Assembly (NCBI GenBank): GCA_009694185.1
Contig: SHVR01000014.1
Coordinates: 1-51,992, forward strand
From: Alphaproteobacteria bacterium
GTDB taxonomy: Bacteria > Pseudomonadota > Alphaproteobacteria > SHVR01
DNA: 51,992 nt
Reading direction: 5' to 3'
The position numbers and the translations under genes were made by a program. A model generated the notes under the pieces. The model was not told the DNA's origin. It did not search any database and was given only the letters and a program-made list of their open reading frames with translations. Each line of letters opens with the position of its first letter. Position 1 is the stretch's first letter. This document shows, piece by piece, positions 51,802-51,992 of the stretch.

Positions 51802-51970
51802 GGGCGGCAACGCACCGGCACAATTAATTTCCGGGACATAACACTTAACCCGGATTATTGATGGTGGGTCTGATTTCAGGCTGGCGGATGTAGCTTAATT
51901 CGTTGAAATCGTGTAGAAATTCGTTGTCGAAGCGAGCTTCTCCCCGATCACCGAAAGCGCCACACCCGCC

Positions 51971-51992
51971 ATGACTGACGATACCCTTCTTG
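51971..51992 (+). CDS. possible start of a gene running off the right edge
   Basis: An ATG at 51971 opens MTDDTLL to the end of the window. No clear ribosome site precedes it, and too little is present to recognise a family. Confidence 0.25.

Overview
The window looks like a chromosome segment of a G+C-rich alphaproteobacterium, most likely in or near Rhodospirillales. The evidence is the housekeeping content: the gene order prs-rplY-pth-ychF, the alphaproteobacterial proteins TrcR (DUF1013) and DUF1192, a phasin, an RpoH-type sigma factor, general amino-acid ABC transporter genes aapJ-aapQ-aapM, and tRNA-Pro(CGG). Assignments rest on reading the sequence and on recalled family motifs. No database search was run.

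Region 1 (1 to about 12.8 kb, minus strand) opens with the truncated start of a small protein over an inverted repeat. Then come eight codirectional genes: SDR, NtaA-type flavin monooxygenase, an Nramp-like transporter, a ThDP enzyme, a second luciferase-like monooxygenase, hydantoinase/oxoprolinase subunits B and A, and a Baeyer-Villiger-type monooxygenase. Spacing, overlaps and content suggest one catabolic operon for a ketone or N-heterocyclic compound. The substrate is unknown.

Region 2 (12.9 to 22.2 kb) is accessory. It has a duplicated alpha/beta-barrel protein, a BrnT toxin with an HTH antitoxin behind an apparently leaderless promoter and palindromic operator, a broken DUF429 gene, a TIGR03084 protein, a third luciferase-like oxidoreductase, a beta-propeller lactonase, and a TRAP transporter (dctP-dctQ-dctM) with an enlarged DctM.

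Region 3 (22 to 39 kb) is core chromosome: quinone oxidoreductase, trcR, propionyl-CoA synthetase, csaA, phasin, TetR regulator, sigma-32-like factor, proC, ybjN, ubiK, hldD, lgt, a MidA-like methyltransferase, pgeF, a lipoprotein, prs, rplY, pth and ychF.

Region 4 (39.0 to 43.6 kb) is a small patchwork island just after ychF. It has a ParD antitoxin under a perfect palindrome, a ParE toxin cut by an in-frame amber codon, a second copy of the ychF 3' end, a Phd-VapC module, IS-end-like direct repeats fused to the start of recQ, a hairpin-rich intergenic element, a probable serine-recombinase remnant, and cspA.

Region 5 (43.6 to 52 kb) has a second ThDP enzyme, a multi-PAS histidine kinase split by a one-base frameshift, aapM-aapQ-aapJ without an adjacent ATPase gene, a thermonuclease-like remnant, tRNA-Pro(CGG) with its promoter, and perhaps the first codons of another gene at the right edge.
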